From assembly GCA_030512295.1 (NCBI GenBank), contig JAULSR010000010.1:806001-870000 (forward strand): 64,000 nt of DNA. The letters are read 5' to 3'. Each line of letters starts with the position of its first letter. Within the stretch, counting starts at the first letter, position 1. A program made the translations under genes and the position numbers. Positions 1 to 11,145 of this stretch are shown here, one piece after another. A model generated the notes under the pieces. That model did not search any database. It was not told where the DNA came from and worked only from the letters and a program-made list of their open reading frames with translations. The stretch is from Bombardia bombarda (lineage: Eukaryota; Ascomycota; Sordariomycetes; Sordariales; Lasiosphaeriaceae).

Positions 1-1238
1 GTTGCACCGGCGGTGGCGGTATTGACTAGAATAAAGGGGGTTAGAAATTCGCAGTTGGAACCAGCCGCATACCTATGGTAGATGGAGATGGAGGTGGGCA
101 ACCAGCTGGATGAACTTGAACGTCTGGTACATACCCACCCAGCTCCTGCCACAATATTCCAAGAGGAAGAGATAGAGCTCGAAAAGAGCATGATAGACTT
201 TGATGAATAACGCTTTGAATTCTGGATTGAGATTGGCCGCAGATCGGCCTTGCAATTGGAACTTGATGCGTCCAAGTCGTGAGATATCATCTCCGAGGTC
301 CTCAAATGTGGTGACAATGCAGGTCAACACACCACCAGATCGTGCGGCAAACTAGTAGACCGGTTCAAATTAGCTGATAGATAAAGATGCTATCCACGGG
401 TGGTAAAACTAGGGCTAATAGAGGCAGAAGCACTGTTTTGATGCAGTATCGTGTAGATTAAGTGTAAGGAGTCGCTATTTGTTGTATAATTGGAAGAAAT
501 ATGGTCGTGCATAGCCGTTGATGCCCGATACACTAACTGGGTACGAAACTGACCTGGATAACAAGTTTGATGATGCCTAGGTGACCAATCTGTTAGTTGA
601 GATGGGTACTCCTCCCAAGTTGCACGCGGGTTTTATGGTCACGAGGAAAGCAGGTAGGAAGGTAGGTATGTACTTGCCCCATATGAGTGGCCCTGGCGGT
701 GCAATCTGGCATATTGTATTCACCACCCCCGAGTATGTGTCCAACGCTTTGGCAAATTTTTGAATGCCTGCAAGGCACCTCGGAACGGTCGCTGAGTACT
801 GATCTTGAAGATGTGTCATCTCGGCGACAAACTGCTCCATGCTGGCGACTCTAGCCACCTTATCTCGCAGTGCGGGGGGCACTCGATCGAGGTATGACTG
901 AATGACATTCTCCCAGTCACCTGGTCCGAGAAGTATATCCTGTTGGTTGTTGGTGGTATCGTTGTTCAGTTGCAGCGACGACGTGTCGGGGTGCTCTTGG
1001 TTACTATCATTGGTGCCAGAGGACCGAACATTGCTACTGGTAGGTAATGCGCCTGTGTGCGCATTTGATTCCAACGCGTCATTGCCCGACAACTCCCTAA
1101 AGTTAATTCGTGCCCATGGTCAGTAGGTATGCAACTTGTGTAGACTGGCGGCTACCGGACTCACATGGCCATGCCAGGGGACTCCCCGTTGCCTCTCTGC
1201 CGTCTTGCCCGTGGTGCGCACCAGCAAGCTCGAATCAT
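1..1238 (-). CDS. DUF7708-like / fungal STAND N-terminal protein, 3' end off the left edge
   Basis: Function is unknown; the family (DUF7708-like N-terminal region of fungal NACHT or ankyrin proteins) is usually linked to NLR-like receptors, which is my inference. The start lies at ATG 1238 or the in-frame ATG at 1172. Exon 1 ends at 1165, a 68-bp intron follows, and exon 2 runs 1096-674. It begins with a Ser/Asn/Thr-rich disordered stretch, then a helical segment ending IWGK. A further exon from about 352 to 134 carries TFEDLGDD, which family members have shortly after the WG motif. A clean acceptor after CTAAC near position 28 opens the next exon, cut by the window edge. The 674-to-352 splice does not keep phase with any canonical pair I found, so the gene may be broken there. 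No NTPase motif is visible in this piece. Confidence 0.55.
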
Positions 1239-2787
1239 GATTGCGGCCCAAACGAAGATTGTTGATGTTGTAGTGAATCCCGCGACTACATGTGCTATTT
1301 ACAGACTCTCATTCTTTCCGCATCGGGCGGCTACAGTGCGGGGAATTCTCTTCCTATAGTACATCACGACAAGGCATATCATGAGTGAAGTACAGGTACG
1401 TATACAACCAATCCCGCATTGCCATAGCCTGACAGTACTGCGCCTTTGACTTTCACCTCTACAGTTTCGTTGGTTAGAGTTGCCTGCTACCGTTGTACAC
1501 GAGCAAGCACAGCCCTTAGTCGTATGTTTCTACTATTAGACGAACCGCATCACATGAGGGCTTTCCAACCTCTGGACTAGCACACGTGGAACACATTATT
1601 CGGATGATCAGCGACTTCTAGCCAATCAAATGGCACTTGGTGCGGGATATGCGTCAAAGTACCTGTTCTACAACATAATCCTGCTGATGCAACCTTATCA
1701 TGGCCCGGCTTAATCGTATCACTCTCAAGCACCATGGAGATAGAGGGGCAGCTTGGGCCCCTCTCTGGCCAACCAAGGACTTACTCCCCGGTTACAAAGT
1801 GCATAATGATCCCTACTTGATACTAAACCCAGGTAGGGTGGATGAGAACCAAACATCATTAGTTGCCTTGCCTCCTGTCGCCATTTAGATTTTGTGGGAG
1901 ATCGTTGCTGTTTGTAGCTGGGATATTAAACCTCGCTTGTCGAAGTGGGCACTATCAATGAAGAATTTCCATTTACTTAAAACGGGTAAGCTTTCATTTT
2001 GCTGTGTGGTTGTAGGTAGTGGTCGCCTCTGGGGTCAGACTATGTAGATACCTACGCACCGGAAAGTTTACCGCACCAACCGATAGGACCTCGTTATCTG
2101 TAGCAACATGTCTGGGAAAGTTGCTCAGGCATCTAGGTGGATCCATACGTAAGAATCTTAGGTACCAAGGTGTGTAAGGATCCAATCGAGTTGACACGAC
2201 CACGTATGAATACATGAGCACAAACATGGAGGACCATTGAACAAATATTACCGAAGCCAACGCATGATCCATATCTTGTAAGCACCCGATACATGTGTAA
2301 CATGACAAAATACACCGACCATTATCTTCGAGTTAAGACGCTCGGGTGGGGAGTGGTGGCAGCCATTAGGTACCAATGGGGCGCATCTGAGGATCACAGC
2401 ATTAATTACAGTTTACACCGCCCCCAAGGCTTTTTACGCTCGATCCCACAAGTACAATGGTGCAGCTAGCTGCTTGTAACTCCGGTACCTATGTATATCG
2501 GTCACCCAAGTTGTGGCCAAGGAGCAAACAGATCAAAGACTGGAAGGACTTTCCAAGGGTGTCACAGCAGCCTCTGGGGAATGATGAGTTGGGAAACCAC
2601 CTTGCCCCGCATTATTTCAGCGTTCCCTGCGTTATTCATCATGTGTCTTACATCTTGCACGAAACTCAACGGTTTATTGATTTTATCACAGTCTCCTTCA
2701 AAGTACTCGGACGCCAAACGGTCGGCATATTCTTAACATTCTTGACACACCGGTTCCACATAATACGTTCCATCCAGTCCTCGCAAA
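1239..2787. other. Intergenic, no supported gene
   Basis: Only short overlapping reading frames on both strands, without family motifs or coherent splice chains. It separates the divergent DUF7708-like and hydroxylase genes and must hold both promoters, but I see no clear TATA box or operator. Confidence 0.6.
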
Positions 2788-4021
2788 ATGCCCCACGATA
2801 TCGTTACCAAGATTGGATATGTGAAGCGTTTAGAGCTCTACAAAACGGTCAAGCCGTACTGCCTCAATGTTCCGGTCTTTCCGGATGGTAAGATGCTCAA
2901 CATCGAGTATGAATACATCCCCAATATGAAAATTACCGATATACGAGGAAGCGAGTCAAGCTTTAGCCTTGATGGAGTTGGATTTCAGCTTGTGACTTGC
3001 CGCACTGGCATGAAATATGAAGACTTCGAGTCGGTTGATGCAATCTACAATAAATACTTCCCTGAAGCCGAAAGTTTTCTTCGAAATCATCTGAATGCAT
3101 CTCGCGTTGTAGTGTTTGAACATCAAGTAAGTCCCAGTTCTGTATATGTACTAGCTACCACGAACCACAAGCCCCAACACCGGTCATGGTCCATCCCGTT
3201 AATTGACATATTTACCTTATACGTTGATCTAGATTCGTCGACATAGAGAGGGAATGGAAGATAACCCCGTGACGGCATTTCATCAGCCATTGACAGGCGC
3301 TCACTGCGGTGCGTTAATCGACATTCCAGCTCGAGTCTTTTATCTGTCTACCTACCTTACCTTAATCACCAGCATCCACTGACCGCGGGTTTAGACCAGA
3401 CTCCCGAGGGCATGGATAGACGAATCCGGTTTCACCTTCCAGAGGAGTCGGACTATTTACTCCAGAGACGGCGTCAAATCATCAAGTAAGTAGTACCTGG
3501 CGCGTATGAGACTAAAGTAGCTTCGTATTGCTTACACCACGACCTATTCTAAGCATTTGGCGTCCTCTCAAAGGGCCAGTCCGAGACTATCCCCTTGCCA
3601 TCTGCGACGCACGTTCTATCAACGAAGATGATGACATGCAAAAAGCAGATCTCATATTTCCACATTATGAATAAGTTTCTCCCCTGACTTCCGTCGACTG
3701 ATTAATTCTTATCAGAGAGATTGTGCACAGGAGAAAATTACGTTCTACACCATAACCCGTCCCATAAGTGGTTCTACATCAGCGATCAGATGCCGTCAGA
3801 AGTATGGCTGTTGAAAAACCAGGACTCCTCGAGAGAGGATGGCGTGGCACGACGTAAGCACCATCTTCCCACCTCAAGTGTTAAGGCCCAAGGACTGATA
3901 GTAATTCCATTCGCTGGCTGTAGAGTCTGCCCATGCCGCTGTCCCTCTTCCACCGCACCCCAACATGGAAAATGCAGAGTTACGAGAGAGCATCGAACTC
4001 CGATGTCTGGTGTTTTATTGA
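2788..4021 (+). CDS. CmcJ/NvfI-family hydroxylase or desaturase (Fe/2-oxoglutarate type), possibly splice-damaged
   Basis: This family (AsaB, CTB9, NvfI, CmcJ relatives) holds non-heme iron, 2-oxoglutarate dependent oxygenases that hydroxylate, desaturate or rearrange small molecules, often in secondary metabolism. Exons: 2788-3126, 3233-3308, 3395-3485, 3554-about 3670, about 3716-3853, 3924-4021. The hallmark order is present: DIRG near residue 50, SRVVVFEH at the end of exon 1, the AHCDQTP iron-binding H-x-D across exons 2/3, IWRPLKGPV with LAICDAR in exon 4, HNPSHKWFY in exon 5, and SAHAAV (second His ligand) with RESIELR and LVFY at the C terminus. All but one junction keep phase with GT-AG signals. 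The exon 4/5 junction at 3668-3718 lacks a usable GT donor: the site reads ATAAGT, and reading through meets TAA. The active site looks intact, so this is either an unusual splice or early decay. Confidence 0.75.
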
Positions 4022-4257
4022 TAATTTTGTTATTATTTTTTTGCTAGGTTGGAATGGGTTTGTCGGAATGTGAAGAGATTAGGTTATTTTGTAAGATCCT
4101 ACAGTACCTGCCTGGTTGTTAGTGGCCAAAGGTGGTGGTCAAAGGTAGTATATTTATACTAGTAAGTACGGGTTTGTTAACTATTTTGGCTTGTTACAGT
4201 ATTTGGCCAGTATTTAGCTAGTATGTAGGCTTGTATGTAGTAGTTTGGCTGTGTTTG

Positions 4258-4325
4258 GTGTTGAATTCGGTGGTGGAAATGGGGGTGGAAATGGGGGGGG
4301 GGGGGGGGAAATGGGGGGTGGGGCC
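4258..4325 (+). repeat. G-rich tract with an uninterrupted G16 run
   Basis: Several runs of four to sixteen G separated by GGAAAT or T. The longest lies at about 4293-4308. It sits between the 3' ends of the convergent hydroxylase and amidase genes. Such sequence can form G-quadruplexes and is prone to slippage; the exact run length in the assembly should not be trusted. Confidence 0.85.
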
Positions 4326-4356
4326 AGACTTGTTGATTCATACTGTAGCTTCCTGA

Positions 4357-6713
4357 TCACAAGTGCCAATCAGAAGGAAGGTGATGCTCTGGAGCCGGAA
4401 ACGCCGTCCGACCGGTCAGGACCTTGCTCGGGACACCAGCAAAAGCAAGAAACTCTTCGGCAAGCTTGAGTAGCATCTGATCAGAACCTGCCATGAATGC
4501 CGTCAGTCTCATTATCATACTTAGATAGCTTCATTACGGCAGCTAGATGGCTTGATTACGGATGGGGCAATCCGTACCTTTAGCGCCGATGATAGACATT
4601 GAGACCGGGTAATACTCCCTAGTCTGTGAGATTGGTGACTCGTACTCCAGCTGTCCAACTACGGAGTGAATTAGCTCTTCTTCTAAGCTCAACATCGATG
4701 GCAAGGGCCTAAAAAACTTACTGCAAAACACCAGCTCTGGAAGCCCAGCATAGCTTGGACCAAATTCCACACTAAACCCGTAGTCCTTTCCCGTGTTTGG
4801 GTTTCTATAGTATGTTGTACGTGATCAGGACAGGCAGGGGACGGTGTGACTGACTGTATGGTGGCATTACTCACTCTCTCAGAACGTCTCGATGCTCCAA
4901 TCTCCACGTCCACCGACCAACCATGATTGCGGTCGATGAAGTCTCGTTATCGGCAAACAAGTATCGCTTCTGGAACCAATCTTTGTAGGCATCGGCCTCT
5001 TTATACGCTTCGGCCACCTGCTCGGACGTGATGGTTTTCACATAAGGCCTGGGTGTTTATGCCAGTCAGTATCTAGGTGTGGCATAGGAGACTATGCCTT
5101 TTGACGCGGGACACATACCACCTGTTCTTGATTGACGGGGGCAGGTAGGGGGCCTTGCCAAACTTGTTGGCGTATTCTTTTGCCCAGGCAGATTGATACT
5201 CGAGCGTGGCTGGTCCGTGAATTCTCTCGTATGTCTGAACTCATATCATCAATGGGTCATGACGCCGTCCATGCATCTCTGGGTGATACTATAAGTGTAC
5301 TCACATTCAAGAATTGCTCTCTGAAGGGCTTGCCGGTGCCCATTGGATCTTCTTCGGTCCATGCGCTTTCGACATCGACAACTGTTTTCTTGACCCCAAG
5401 AAACTCCTCTAGTTTTTCCACAAAGTCATCCAACATAGACCGGGCCTCGGCAAGTTTGCTGCCCTTCAGCCAGTCGGGATTGTAGAGAATCTGTTTTGGA
5501 AACTGCAATTATTTAGTAGTCTACCATCTGAATGATAGCATGGACGGGAATACGGAATGACTGACTGCTGTCGTTTTCGTTGTTTTTGGTGCTGGATTCA
5601 TCTCTCGCCCAAGAAGTTGCATCATCTTGATGTCGCGTGCTAGAAATCCGACCACATCAAATCGTCTGAAAATGTCAGTCAGGAAGCCGTTGGCAACTGG
5701 ACATGGAATATTTCCACCGGAGAATACGTACTTAACCAGAGGTATCACGCCCTCGAGAGATATCGTCCCCCAGCTGGAGCGCAGGCCAAAAATTCCCTGC
5801 CCAGAAGCCGGCATCCGGACGCTTGCACTTGCTTGCACGGGTTAAGTCAGCCAAACGATCAATGCAGGTTGACTTCCAGACCACCCACTATCAGTTCCAA
5901 ATCCAGCATCCAGCCATTCATATGCCGCAACTGCCGCTGCGCTTCCGGTGCTGCTTCCCTGAGGAACAAGATAGCCGTCTCCTCTCGGGTTAAAGGGGCA
6001 GTGGTAGTCGATCCAGTCTGACGGAGGGTACTCCCGGTCGGCAAAGCTTGTCATCTTAGTCTTGCCAACAATGACGGCGCCTTTGTTGATCAAATCTTGG
6101 ATGGCGGGAGCCGTCTTCGCCGCGGGCTCTCGAAGCTTCAAGAAGGACTTGTTGGAAGCGACGGTGTGAACGCCCTTGATGTCGTAGTTGTCTTTGACGG
6201 CGATGCGTAGGCCGTTAAGAGGCTTTCTCGGGTCAGGCGGGAAGTACAGCCTGGAGGGAACTGCAACAGCGAGCGTTGGGCCAAAGATGCCCGAGACGCC
6301 GAGCCAAGTGTAGCTGTCACCAGGTGTTAGTGCTGCAATCATTGTTTTGTTGAATCGGAAAATAGAACCTACGCATCTGTCTTCTCGGAGTCTGGCTGCA
6401 GAGGCGCGAAAAAGGCGTCTGCCGTATCCGGAAAAAGCCTCCAGGCCTCATGGAGATGGTGGTTAACAAGGAAATATGGGCCATCGGGAATCGGTGCCGT
6501 GGCGTTGACGGGCAGCTGGATGACCTTAAGATGGCTGTCGCCAACTCGTATGGTCGGGCAGGTACTAGCATCAGCAGTGACTTCAGGCCCTTGCCTCGTC
6601 TGGATGACGAGAGTTGACTGAAATGCCGAACACCATACGTCATCTTCATGAAGAAATCTTTCCAGTGTTGCGGACACCTTTTCGGCAGAGGGGAGGCCGC
6701 TTGTAGTACTCAT
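4357..6713 (-). CDS. Amidase-signature hydrolase with N-terminal extension, 582 aa, ten exons
   Basis: Amidase-signature enzymes cleave C-N amide bonds with a Ser-cisSer-Lys triad. Exons: 6713-6373, 6313-5885, 5827-5732, 5665-5566, 5502-5305, 5234-5119, 5048-4875, 4804-4722, 4658-4578, 4487-4357; codon phase closes across all of them. Lys lies in AVKDNYDIKG (about residue 153), cis-Ser in GSSTGSAAA (about 235), and the nucleophile in GTDSGAS (Ser259), which is formed across the exon 2/3 splice with Ala replacing the usual Gly. The C-terminal GQLEYESPISQTREYYPVS and SIIGAKGSD blocks are typical of fungal members. The first roughly 110 residues precede the catalytic domain and carry no domain I recognise. 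No signal peptide is evident. Intron 8 is 63 bp and in frame, so its retention would add 21 codons without a stop. Substrate unknown. Confidence 0.88.
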
Positions 6714-7023
6714 GTCAGTGAGTACCGTTACAGCAGTGACAGGCTGCGGATCAATTAATCCCTCTTTAATATGATACTTGTAGATGGTGTCAGTGACAAT
6801 GACACTCGCCGAGAGAGCAGTGAGTAGGGATCAGTACTTTTTGGGAACTCCGCATATGGTAATATTTGCCCTCAATTTCGCAAAGAGGATGTGCGATGGA
6901 TGCCAGGGCGCGTATAGCGCCGCAAGCTTTTGTAGCCATAGCTAGGCGTTCCTATTATTTTCCAAATGCCTTTACACTCAACCTTCGATTAACGTATCAT
7001 GGGCGCGTCTGAATGATTGAATC
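6714..7023. other. Amidase upstream region
   Basis: Promoter side of the minus-strand amidase. I see no canonical TATA box and no gene. Confidence 0.4.
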
Positions 7024-7352
7024 GCCTGTAGAGCGTAATGGTTGAATTGGGAAGATGACGGTCGGTAGAATTCAAGTCGAGGCCCAGGTGGGCTGTAGGC
7101 GAAAAAAAGGATCCCTGGTGGAATGAATCTGGGCCTGTAGACCGGAGAAGATGAGACGGTGGAATTCAGGTCGAAGCCCAAGCGGCGGGGAAATAGGGAT
7201 CCCTGGTGGATTGAATCTAGGCCTGTAGAGCGCAGTGGTTGGGCCTGTAGAGCGCAGTGGTTGGCCCTGTAGAGCGTAGTGGTTGAACAGGGAAGATGAG
7301 AGAATTCAGGTCGAGGCCTAGGCGGCGGGGAAAATGGAAATCCCTGGTAGGG
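7024..7352. repeat. Imperfect direct repeats of about 90-110 bp
   Basis: Three long units begin with a CCTGTAGA-type heptamer-plus (about 7024, 7132 and 7264) and share internal words: GAAGATGA, GAATTCARGTCGARGCC, GGCGGGGAAA and a final TCCCTGGTGG. Two short 22-bp partial units sit between the second and third. Reading frames across the block are artefacts of repetition. It may be the remnant of a transposon or satellite. Confidence 0.75.
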
Positions 7353-7600
7353 AAAGTGCCCACCTTGTGCAATATCGGGTACCGCCATGAATTATCCCAT
7401 GAGACCAGGCCCCACACAGCCACAGTGGGAAATGGATCTTGGCATTTTATTGACACGAATACAGGGGTTGCGGCTAAGGTCACTCTGTAGGTTTACTTTT
7501 GGCTCTAACCTTAGTATGAGTCAAAAAGTCTGGCCCCTCCCCAATTTTACCACCTAACATGTTATACCTAAGTTTAACCTTTTATAATTTAAATAGAATA
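7353..7600. other. Unique spacer between repeat blocks
   Basis: No gene or motif recognised. Confidence 0.4.
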
Positions 7601-7797
7601 GTTATAAATGGGATAGTTGTAAATGGGATAATTGTAAATGGGATAGTTATACGTAGTATAGTAATAAATGGGATAGTTGTAAATGGGATAGTTATACGTG
7701 GTTATGTTGTACGCGGTGTAGTTGTACGTGGTGTGGTTGTACGCGGTGTAGTTGTACGTGGTGTGGTTGTACGTGGTGTAGTTGTACGTGGTGGTAA
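7601..7797. repeat. 15-bp minisatellite, about 13 units
   Basis: Units follow GTAAATGGGATAGTT in the left half and GTACGTGGTGTAGTT in the right half, so the array has two sequence variants with a transition near 7690. Because 15 is divisible by three, both strands give long repetitive reading frames (Val/Asn/Gly on one strand, Tyr/Asn/Thr on the other). I regard these as artefacts. Confidence 0.9.
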
Positions 7798-8144
7798 ATT
7801 GCACATAGGGCCATAACTTATTGACTGGCACTGTACGTGCAGTACTGTACAGTACGGTACATGTACATACCTAGACAGGAGTGCTCCTGCCATGGTACCA
7901 CAGCCCACAAGCCCCGCACATAACACCTGCAGTGCCTTCCCACACTTGATTGGCCGGGTGCATCATCCGACAACCTGCAGAGACCATAGGCACACTTCGC
8001 TTTCAATTGTCTCACCGGTCCTACGCCCGTATTTGCGTGTTGTAATCTCCATCCCGCCCGGTTGCACCCGACTTCCAGCGCATTCGGGTTCCTCATAGCT
8101 TCCAATCGTTGGTACTTTCATCTCTTTAGGTACTTACCTTCCAC

Positions 8145-8150
8145 TATAAA
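8145..8150 (+). promoter_or_regulatory. TATA box upstream of a possible small gene
   Basis: TATAAA lies about 140 bp before the ATG at 8288 and is followed by a C/A-rich leader, as in many fungal promoters. Confidence 0.45.
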
Positions 8151-8287
8151 GGGACGAGCTGGCCCCAGACCTTCCAGATGGATTTTGACACTTCTTCAAG
8201 ACAGCTCCCGAGCAAACCAATGCGATTTACCCACCAAACAAGGAACATCATCAAAGATACACCAACTTGAGGCAATCGCTTGTCATC

Positions 8288-8557
8288 ATGAACTCTGATA
8301 GTTGAGTCTCAGATCCTCGTCGCCCTTACATGGACTTTCCCTTCTAACCAAGTTGCACTTGCATAGATCGCGAACAGCCATGGAAGGCCTGGTGGCCGCC
8401 CAAGGCAACCCAGGCAGCCAACGACCCTTGGAGCTCCTGGAAGTTTGACAAGGCCAATCCAAGTGACAAGCCATGGGTTACCTGGCTTGGACAGGCCGGC
8501 GATAAGAAGTGCACGGTTGGCCAGATGCCATCGTCAAACGGCCAAGGGGGTGGCTAA
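8288..8557 (+). CDS. Putative small Trp-rich protein, about 67 aa, one intron
   Basis: No family recognised. The ATG opens a very short exon (Met-Asn-Ser-Asp), followed by a putative intron 8301-8366 with a weak GTTGAG donor but a good TTCTAAC branch point and ATAG acceptor. Exon 2 is open to the stop at 8555-8557. The product has Trp motifs spaced along its length: PWKAWWPP, DPWSSW, KPWVTWLG, then KKCTVGQM and a Gly-rich tail. Third codon positions are GC-rich, unlike the flanks. No signal peptide is evident. The donor is the weak point; the coding character of exon 2 is the main support. Confidence 0.35.
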
Positions 8558-9379
8558 GATTACGTCTCGACGCCTACTTTATATTTGCTGCGTCAGCAGT
8601 CTTAGGTCCTTAAAGGCCAAACGCAACGGTGGACGATGGGCGGATGATATGAGATCACAAAGGATGGCTTAAGCTTTAAATTGATGATTGATGTTGGCTA
8701 CTCTGGTTCCTGCAATGGATGAATGACAATGGATGACCCACAATGAATGACCTACAATGGACAGTCGTGTTTAAGTGCTGAACATTTACTTCCATTCGTA
8801 CCCAAGGTAACCAACATAAAATACACTTTAGATCACCACATACTCCTGGCATCCATGCCTCCTAGCCGTCGACAATACCACCTTACTATGTGATTTGACA
8901 TGTCACAGTTATTGACCATTGTGTGTCTGTGTAAGGCGAAGTTTGGCTCGTTGTATAGCCATCAATTGTTTGTCATTGATGTGTCTTGTGATAGCAATTG
9001 TGTCAGTCTCTACATGACAAAGCCAGCTGACGAAACCTGTTTATCACAGAGAACAAGGATAGTAATCTACCTATCGCTGTTTGTAGTGTCATTTGTTTTG
9101 CACAATGTATGTGCCTGTTTGCAGGGGATCAAATGCAGAATTGATGGTCTTGTAGCAGCTCTTTTGTAAAGGTTCATCATGGTAAGTTCGACTTTGAACC
9201 TCTCTGGCCCTGGAAACCGGCCTCTCTGACCACAAAGAATAAGGACCAATGTCGAGAGAGTGTTGCTCATGTTCTAAAAAGGATCTGTGTCTGCAGCCAG
9301 TTACACAAGCATATAATAAGAAATGCTTCAGGCTCCGACATAGACTAATCACATACACGTCTGACAGCAGTACCCCCCT
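8558..9379. other. Intergenic, no supported gene
   Basis: Contains short repeats of an AATGAATGAC-like word near 8710-8760 and several short reading frames without homology cues. Confidence 0.5.
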
Positions 9380-10364
9380 TCAAACTACCAACGGCACCGC
9401 CCGCACCGCCCTCTTCGAAGGACAGCCCAAAAACGGCGTCGACCCCGTCACCAACAAATCCAACCACGCCGCCAGCCTCACGCCCGCCTTGGCCATCTGC
9501 TCCTCCACCACGGGCACCGCCACCTGGTAATACGTACCATTCAGCTCTTTGCCCTCGATCGCCAGCGGGCCCTGCGGCAGCACGGCCGTACACACATAGT
9601 TGTTCGTCTCCGTCGCCCACTTCATCGCGGCGGCCTTGGGGTCCTTCAGGCTCGAGCGGAACCACTTTTTGGACGCGGTCGCGTACACACCGGTCGGCGA
9701 CTGGATGCTCGCCAGGAGGCGGGTCGAGAATGCCTTTGCGGTCGTGATGTTGGTGCCGCCCGTGATCTTGGTGATGAATGCCGTGTCCCAGGCCGCGTGC
9801 AGGTTCCACTTTGAGCCGTCGACGTAGACGGTGATGTTGTTGCCGCCGGCGCCGTAGTTCTCGTCGTGCAGCGGCTGGTGGATGTCGCCGAGGAAGTGGA
9901 CGAGGAACTTGAGCGAGTCGGGCTCGATCGTGCCAGCTGCGATGTTGACACGCTGGATGGTCGTCTGAATTTGAGAGGAGGAGTTAGTTTGGTTGGGGAG
10001 TGAGGAGAAATACGATGGGACATACATAGTTCATGATGGCACTGACAATGCATCCTGCATCCGTGCAATCGCGATCATAATCCACATCACAGCTGTAGGG
10101 CGGATTGTCGATGGCGTCGATCCAGTGAAAAGGGGTCGAAAAGCCACCACCGGCCTCATACCGGTAGCTATCGGCCCACGACGCGATCGAGGCAAGGACG
10201 TTGGCGCTCTGGTCGCCGAGCACCTTCTTACAGTACGCGGCCGTCTCGTTCTTGATCAGACCAGTCGCAATGTACGCGACCGTCGCGTGGCCGACAGTTC
10301 CCCAGGCGAGCGCATGAGGGACGAGGGCCGAGGCCGCTGCCAGGGAGAGGAGGTTGCAGCGCAT
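9380..10364 (-). CDS. Secreted S1/P1-type nuclease, 307 aa
   Basis: Zinc-dependent endonuclease of the S1/P1 family that cleaves single-stranded DNA and RNA and removes 3' phosphates; it acts outside the cell or in the secretory route. Two exons (10364-10026 and 9964-9380) joined by a 61-bp GTATGT...CAG intron with an ACTAACT branch point. Residues 1-20 form a signal peptide ending HALA, so Trp21 becomes the mature N terminus that ligates zinc, as in nuclease P1. The other zinc ligands are visible: GHATVAY, SWADSYR, PFHWIDA, FLGDIHQPLHDE and NLHAAWD. Several NXT/S glycosylation sites are present (NIT, NGT). Length is normal for the family. Likely induced for phosphate or nucleotide scavenging; no regulatory site is recognised. 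Confidence 0.95.
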
Positions 10365-10490
10365 GATGGACTGGACACAACCGCGAGATCAGGCTGACTT
10401 TGACAGGGCGCGAGATCAAGACAAGACGAGCGAGATGACAATAGCCGAGGACGCGCGCATCGCATCGAGTCGCGAGTGGAGTGCGACGAA

Positions 10491-10498
10491 CTTATAAG
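10491..10498 (-). promoter_or_regulatory. TATA-like element of the nuclease gene
   Basis: Palindromic CTTATAAG about 130 bp upstream of the nuclease ATG; position and sequence suit a core promoter. Confidence 0.4.
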
Positions 10499-11145
10499 CT
10501 GTTTGGCTCTCCATCCATGTGAACGGTCGGGATGCAAACCAACTTCCTCATTGGGCTTGCGCCACTCGCCACGCTTGCACCCCGCATGTCAATCAGATTC
10601 AATCCTCCATCGTCTCCAAGCGGTGCTTATAACCAGTCTATGGAGCTTGTCGAAGCTTATCTGGATCTGATACGTAAGAGGCGGGCACTGGGTTGCTGTG
10701 GAGAGTTGATGCAGATGCGGTTTCGTTTTCCTCGTGCTTTCCTCGTGGGATTATCTTGTCTGGTTGAGAGCCACATGGCGCCTAGATGTTAACATATCCA
10801 ATTCGTGACAATGCAACCCATTTCCCGCAGGCCGAGGCGCCTGCCCGTCTTATCTGCACTGGCGATCTCGGTCAGGGGTCCTGGCAAATAGATCCGAGTG
10901 GTATCTTCGGACCCGGCCGATTGTCGCCCTACCAACTGTCACCTTCTTGTTTTGGATTGGACCGCGTCGCTAGGGGGCTTGATATAGGGGTAACTCTTCA
11001 CCGACATGCTTATTCGTCAGTGCTGTCTACCATCATGAGAAATAACGACTGTAGCCGGAAAATAGAAGAGCTGCAATTCTATTGCCATTAAATAGCATGC
11101 AAAGATATCCTCTACTCACACAACTCCTCTCAATGTCCAGCGCCA
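10499..11145. other. Intergenic, no supported gene
   Basis: Lies between the nuclease promoter and the 3' end of the oxygenase. Reading frames here lack family features. Confidence 0.5.

Noticed and set aside
1994..2315. Minus-strand frames of 60-104 codons.
   Set aside because: No splice chain, no motif, and both frames overlap one another.
7559..7831. Val/Gly- and Tyr/Asn/Thr-repeat proteins on both strands.
   Set aside because: Artefacts of a 15-bp tandem repeat in all frames.
9984..10419. Additional frames overlapping the nuclease gene.
   Set aside because: Shadow frames of the real exon, with no independent support.
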